The notes under the pieces: model-generated
Told to the model about the DNA's origin: nothing
The model's input: only the letters and a program-made list of their open reading frames with translations
Database searches by the model: none
Made by a program: the position numbers and the translations under genes
Shown here: positions 63,201-64,000 of the stretch, in pieces
How the letters are laid out: every line of letters begins with the position of its first letter
How positions within the stretch are numbered: the stretch's first letter is position 1
Assembly: GCA_002633005.1 (NCBI GenBank)
Contig: NMRA01000274.1
Coordinates: 200,153-264,152, forward strand
Origin: Phoronis australis
Lineage: Eukaryota; Phoronida; Phoronidae
DNA: 64,000 nucleotides
Reading direction: 5' to 3'

Positions 63201-63968
63201 GATACAGTCCCTGTCCCAACCCCTTCACATGTCTATCTCTCCTGTGCCAGTTCTGGGAATACCAGCTCTTTCTGTACTTTGGAAACACTCCCTGGTTTGC
63301 TTGGTTTCTCAGTATACTTGCATACTTTGGCGCATACATCTGTAAAGCTGGGCCTATATCTGGAATTAGGCACATGTGCCCATATGTGGAACGCTTAAGT
63401 AAAATCGAGGACCAAATTTCTAAAGAATTATGTGAGTGAAACTCATCGCTTATCCATGACAAAATGACATTTTCATACATTCAGTTTAACATCATTATTA
63501 AAGAAAAAGTATGAGAATAAACAAAAAAACATACAGTTTAAGGCTGCACATGTGCAAGAGAAAGTTGCTGATTGTAGCTTAAGCAAAACACTTTGATAAG
63601 TGAAATATTTTCTTTAAAATTGACGCATGGCTTCAGATATGGGTGCGTGGGCCTAAATACACGCAAATACAAGATATGGATCTTTGCCACTCTACGTTGA
63701 CTAAGTTATTACTTGAAAGGAATCTTGGACCTGAGGTCCACTCAGTATTCTAGATCCATCTTCAAAGTCTCTCAGATTTAGTGTCATTCCAAAACTAACT
63801 GTTAGTCATAACTAGTTTGTTTTCACTATCGTTAATGTAAGCCAAATTCATGAAATATGTTTTGATATTTCTAGGATCCATGCCATATCTCTGGGTCAAG
63901 GCCAGGGACCTGTTGCCGAGAAACTGATCATGGCGGCAACAAAGAGTGGTGACTGGGTATTCTTACAG
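22941..63968 (+). CDS. DNAH6: Dynein axonemal heavy chain, DNAH6-like, 3' end outside window
   Basis: I placed 59 coding exons, all GT-AG, joining in one uninterrupted frame of about 3664 residues from ATG at 22948. The order is tail, linker, four P-loop AAA modules, coiled-coil stalk, AAA5 and part of AAA6. P-loops: GPAGTGKT (AAA1, about 1521-1528), GPTGGGKT (AAA2, about 1802), GGTGVGKS (AAA3, about 2147) and GVGGTGKQS (AAA4, about 2498). The wording through the motor ([31 protein letters not shown]) agrees best with DNAH6 as I remember it. DNAH3, DNAH7, DNAH12 and DNAH1 are the nearest alternatives. Human DNAH6 is about 4158 residues, so about 500 remain beyond the right edge. Family role: single-headed inner-arm dynein of motile cilia, converting ATP hydrolysis into microtubule sliding. 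No frameshift or missing catalytic residue was seen; the gene looks functional. Confidence 0.92.
26532..26755 (+). mobile_element. TTAA-ended element, copy 4 (internally deleted)
   Basis: It starts TTAAGGTCATGTAGGGCT and then jumps to the distal part of the family: TGGTCACGTGACCCAATC, CTACTTTCAGAAG and the GGTATTTGGCTAAAT block near 26735 all match 7080-7210. About 300 internal bases are missing. It lies in dynein intron 5. Confidence 0.6.
31135..31200 (+). repeat. 22-base tandem repeat in dynein intron 13 region
   Basis: TGAGAATCTCACTGGATTCCAA occurs at 31135-31156 and 31157-31178, with a partial third unit from 31179. GAGAATCTCACT is partly self-complementary. It lies in the intron before exon 13. 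Confidence 0.85.
33651..33802 (+). repeat. Tandem duplication of a 3' splice site and exon start
   Basis: About 55 bases ending in the start of exon 15 (33747-33802) are preceded by a diverged copy (33651-33709). Both read TTCATTA...ATGTTTTCT..CTTT.TCATTAGGTTAT.AAT. The upstream copy offers an acceptor at 33683; using it would run into TGA at 33726. The true exon starts at 33777. Confidence 0.8.
33777..40654 (+). CDS. DNAH6: DNAH6 exons 15-25: linker (DHC_N2), residues 742-1500
   Basis: Exons: 33777-33929, 34437-34688, 35083-35469, 35872-36081, 36349-36561, 36783-37060, 37521-37678, 38433-38518, 39145-39402, 39856-39981, 40499-40654. This is the linker, the lever that swings across the AAA ring. 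Landmarks are [20 protein letters not shown] in exon 20, [19 protein letters not shown] in exon 21, [11 protein letters not shown], and [17 protein letters not shown] just before AAA1. A short Gly/Glu-rich insert ([17 protein letters not shown]) straddles exons 21 and 22. Intron 22 holds a SINE (38832-38972); intron 23 holds an ATT-rich microsatellite. Confidence 0.92.
38371..38432 (+). repeat. 18-base triplicate abutting an acceptor site
   Basis: Units 38371-38388, 38389-38406 and 38407-38424 repeat TCGCGTGTACCACTCATT, and TCTTGCAG follows at once as the acceptor of dynein exon 22. The repeats form the pyrimidine-rich part of the 3' splice site. Confidence 0.85.
38832..38972 (+). mobile_element. 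tRNA-derived SINE, copy 2
   Basis: It begins TTGAGGAGACGTGGCTCAGT. The A box (TGGCTCAGTGG) is at 38843-38853 and the B box (AGTTCGAATCC) at 38886-38896. The tail CTGACAATCGAGCATTGCAC, then AAAGGTGTCTCCTACTC, matches copy 1 at 9482-9615. It is inserted in dynein intron 22 in the sense direction. Confidence 0.8.
39650..39837 (+). repeat. ATT/ATTTT-rich microsatellite tract
   Basis: A run of TATT, ATTATT, TTTTATT and CATCGTC units fills almost the whole stretch ahead of dynein exon 24. It is simple-sequence DNA and likely polymorphic in length. Confidence 0.85.
41393..43440 (+). CDS. DNAH6: DNAH6 exons 26-29: AAA1, the main ATPase site, residues 1501-1742
   Basis: Exons: 41393-41554, 41857-41994, 42420-42573, 43169-43440. 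The Walker A motif [10 protein letters not shown] is in exon 26. [20 protein letters not shown] (Walker B, CFDEFN) is in exon 27. [17 protein letters not shown], with the conserved Asn-Pro-Gly-Tyr, is in exon 28. AAA1 is the principal ATP-hydrolysing module of all dyneins, and every key residue I can check is present. Intron 26 carries an (ATACA)7 microsatellite; intron 27 begins with a 76-base duplicate of the donor region. Confidence 0.95.
41594..41629 (+). repeat. (ATACA)7 microsatellite
   Basis: Seven perfect ATACA units lie about 40 bases after the donor of dynein exon 26, inside the intron. Confidence 0.95.
41989..42140 (+). repeat. 76-base tandem duplication including a 5' splice site
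   Basis: 41989-42064 and 42065-42140 are nearly identical. Both start GCAAAGGTA: the first has the donor GTATGC of exon 27, the second GTAGGC at 42071. Only a few bases differ, so the duplication is recent. Use of the second donor would meet TAG at 42028. Confidence 0.9.
43745..46666 (+). CDS. DNAH6: DNAH6 exons 30-34: AAA2, residues 1743-2079
   Basis: Exons: 43745-43957, 44416-44607, 45109-45305, 45662-45845, 46442-46666. Walker [10 protein letters not shown] ends exon 30, the Walker B region [13 protein letters not shown] is in exon 32 with [11 protein letters not shown], and SPATVSRCGMV spans exons 32 and 33. In dyneins AAA2 binds but generally does not hydrolyse ATP. A 12-base repeat at the donor of exon 31 offers a second, in-frame donor (see findings). 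Confidence 0.94.
44601..44624 (+). repeat. 12-base duplication at a splice donor
   Basis: TGTCAAGGTCAG at 44601-44612 is followed by TGTCAAGGTCAA at 44613-44624. Both carry AAG|GTCA. The first is the donor placed for exon 31 (after 44607); the second (after 44619) would add four codons, VSVK, in frame. Confidence 0.85.
47129..50411 (+). CDS. DNAH6: DNAH6 exons 35-41: AAA3, residues 2080-2455
   Basis: Exons: 47129-47350, 47772-47919, 48405-48562, 48729-48860, 49128-49299, 49793-49956, 50280-50411. Walker A GGTGVGKS is split by the intron between exons 35 and 36 (Ser starts exon 36). Walker [12 protein letters not shown] is in exon 37. [15 protein letters not shown] with the HFSMFCIP strand is in exon 38, and [13 protein letters not shown] spans exons 39 and 40. 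AAA3 is the regulatory nucleotide site. Introns are 166 to 580 bases, without recognisable elements. Confidence 0.95.
50666..52250 (+). CDS. DNAH6: DNAH6 exons 42-44: AAA4, residues 2456-2682
   Basis: Exons: 50666-50826, 51345-51495, 51882-52250. Walker [15 protein letters not shown] spans exons 42 and 43. [20 protein letters not shown] and Walker [11 protein letters not shown] follow, then [20 protein letters not shown] and the [16 protein letters not shown] strand. All are standard features of dynein AAA4. Confidence 0.95.
52536..55344 (+). CDS. DNAH6: DNAH6 exons 45-49: stalk coiled coil and microtubule-binding domain, residues 2683-3034
   Basis: Exons: 52536-52690, 53189-53369, 53835-54070, 54422-54667, 55107-55344. 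Exons 45-47 give the outgoing helix CC1 ([19 protein letters not shown], then [20 protein letters not shown]). The tip, read from [18 protein letters not shown] to [20 protein letters not shown] (exons 47-48), is the microtubule-binding domain. Exon 49 ([20 protein letters not shown] and on) is the returning helix CC2. The intron after exon 47 splits a Lys codon and begins inside a 19-base repeat array (see findings). Intron 46 carries a dispersed repeat (about 53440-53700). Confidence 0.94.
53440..53700 (+). repeat. Dispersed repeat shared with tropomodulin intron 5
   Basis: CACAATATGGCCGACAAGTG, then AAATTTGTCCACAAAAGTTAA and AGCATGGTTTG, align with about 1654-1760 (ATAATATGGCAGACACGTG...), at roughly 70% by eye. 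It has no coding capacity and unclear ends. Confidence 0.45.
54061..54152 (+). repeat. 19-base array carrying five consensus splice donors
   Basis: The unit GTAAGTAGAGTAGCTGCAA repeats from the end of dynein exon 47. GTAAGT occurs at 54071, 54090, 54109, 54128 and 54147, exactly 19 bases apart, four of the five preceded by CAA. The first is the true donor, because it joins to exon 48 in frame. Confidence 0.92.
56097..63968 (+). CDS. DNAH6: DNAH6 exons 50-59: AAA5 and start of AAA6, residues 3035-3664
   Basis: Exons: 56097-56399, 56646-56831, 57493-57665, 57800-57980, 58426-58605, 58993-59099, 59616-59889, 60405-60605, 60931-61121, 63875-63968. AAA5 runs from [20 protein letters not shown] with [14 protein letters not shown] and [12 protein letters not shown]. 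Then come [17 protein letters not shown] and [20 protein letters not shown], and the last exon [14 protein letters not shown] ends GDWVFLQ at donor GTAAGC (63969). Exon 57 has an acidic divergent loop ([16 protein letters not shown]...) where family members vary. The next exons lie right of the window. Intron 51 (56832-57492) and most others show no elements. Confidence 0.94.
56420..56640 (+). mobile_element. TTAA-ended element, copy 5 (partial)
   Basis: TTTTTATGATT, ACTGTAACAGTG, TGTCATCTTGAATATTTTTATCAAACGAAATT match the central part of the copy at 6705-7244 (around 6895-7020). The termini are missing. It forms most of dynein intron 50. Confidence 0.45.
61122..63874 (+). other. DNAH6 intron 58, longest in the gene (2.75 kb)
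   Basis: AT-rich intron between exons 58 and 59. Open frames (61889-62197 plus, 63151-63480 minus) resemble no family. A faint B-box-like AGTTTGAATCCCGTG near 63130 could be a decayed SINE. I see no other structure. Confidence 0.6.
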
Positions 63969-64000
63969 GTAAGCATTACTGGTGGAAAGAAGGAAGGGAG

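Overview
The window is nuclear genomic DNA of an animal. Both recognisable genes are broken into many short exons by AT-rich GT-AG introns of about 130 bases to 2.8 kb, and between the exons lie degenerate short mobile elements. A tropomodulin with leucine-rich repeats and a ciliary dynein heavy chain point to a metazoan with motile cilia. Gene structure and repeat content suggest a marine invertebrate (lophotrochozoan or non-vertebrate deuterostome), but I cannot place it more closely. Nothing looks bacterial or viral. || Layout: (1) 1-11704, minus strand: a tropomodulin-family gene running leftwards and leaving the window at the left edge. Seven coding exon positions are visible (about 291 residues); one of them exists as two tandem, diverged copies. 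(2) 11705-22940: an 11 kb stretch with no convincing coding exon. It holds the 5' flank and probably 5' non-coding exons of both head-to-head genes, plus several short inverted-repeat elements. (3) 22941-63968, plus strand: a dynein axonemal heavy chain gene, best matched to DNAH6. I could place 59 coding exons that join in one open frame of about 3664 residues; about 500 residues (end of AAA6 and the C-terminal domain) lie beyond the right edge. || The genes act in different places. Tropomodulin caps actin filament pointed ends together with tropomyosin. The DNAH6-type heavy chain is an ATP-driven motor of the inner dynein arms of cilia. Their head-to-head order may be incidental. || The most interesting signals are: a tandem duplicated tropomodulin exon in the tropomyosin-binding region, with only 67 bases between the copies; a repeated pattern in the dynein gene of tandem duplications covering splice sites (five consensus donors at exact 19-base spacing, a 76-base donor duplication, a duplicated acceptor plus exon start, an 18-base triplicate abutting an acceptor, and a 12-base donor duplication that stays in frame); and several non-autonomous element families, including one with TTAA ends seen five times. 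No wholly new gene system was found.
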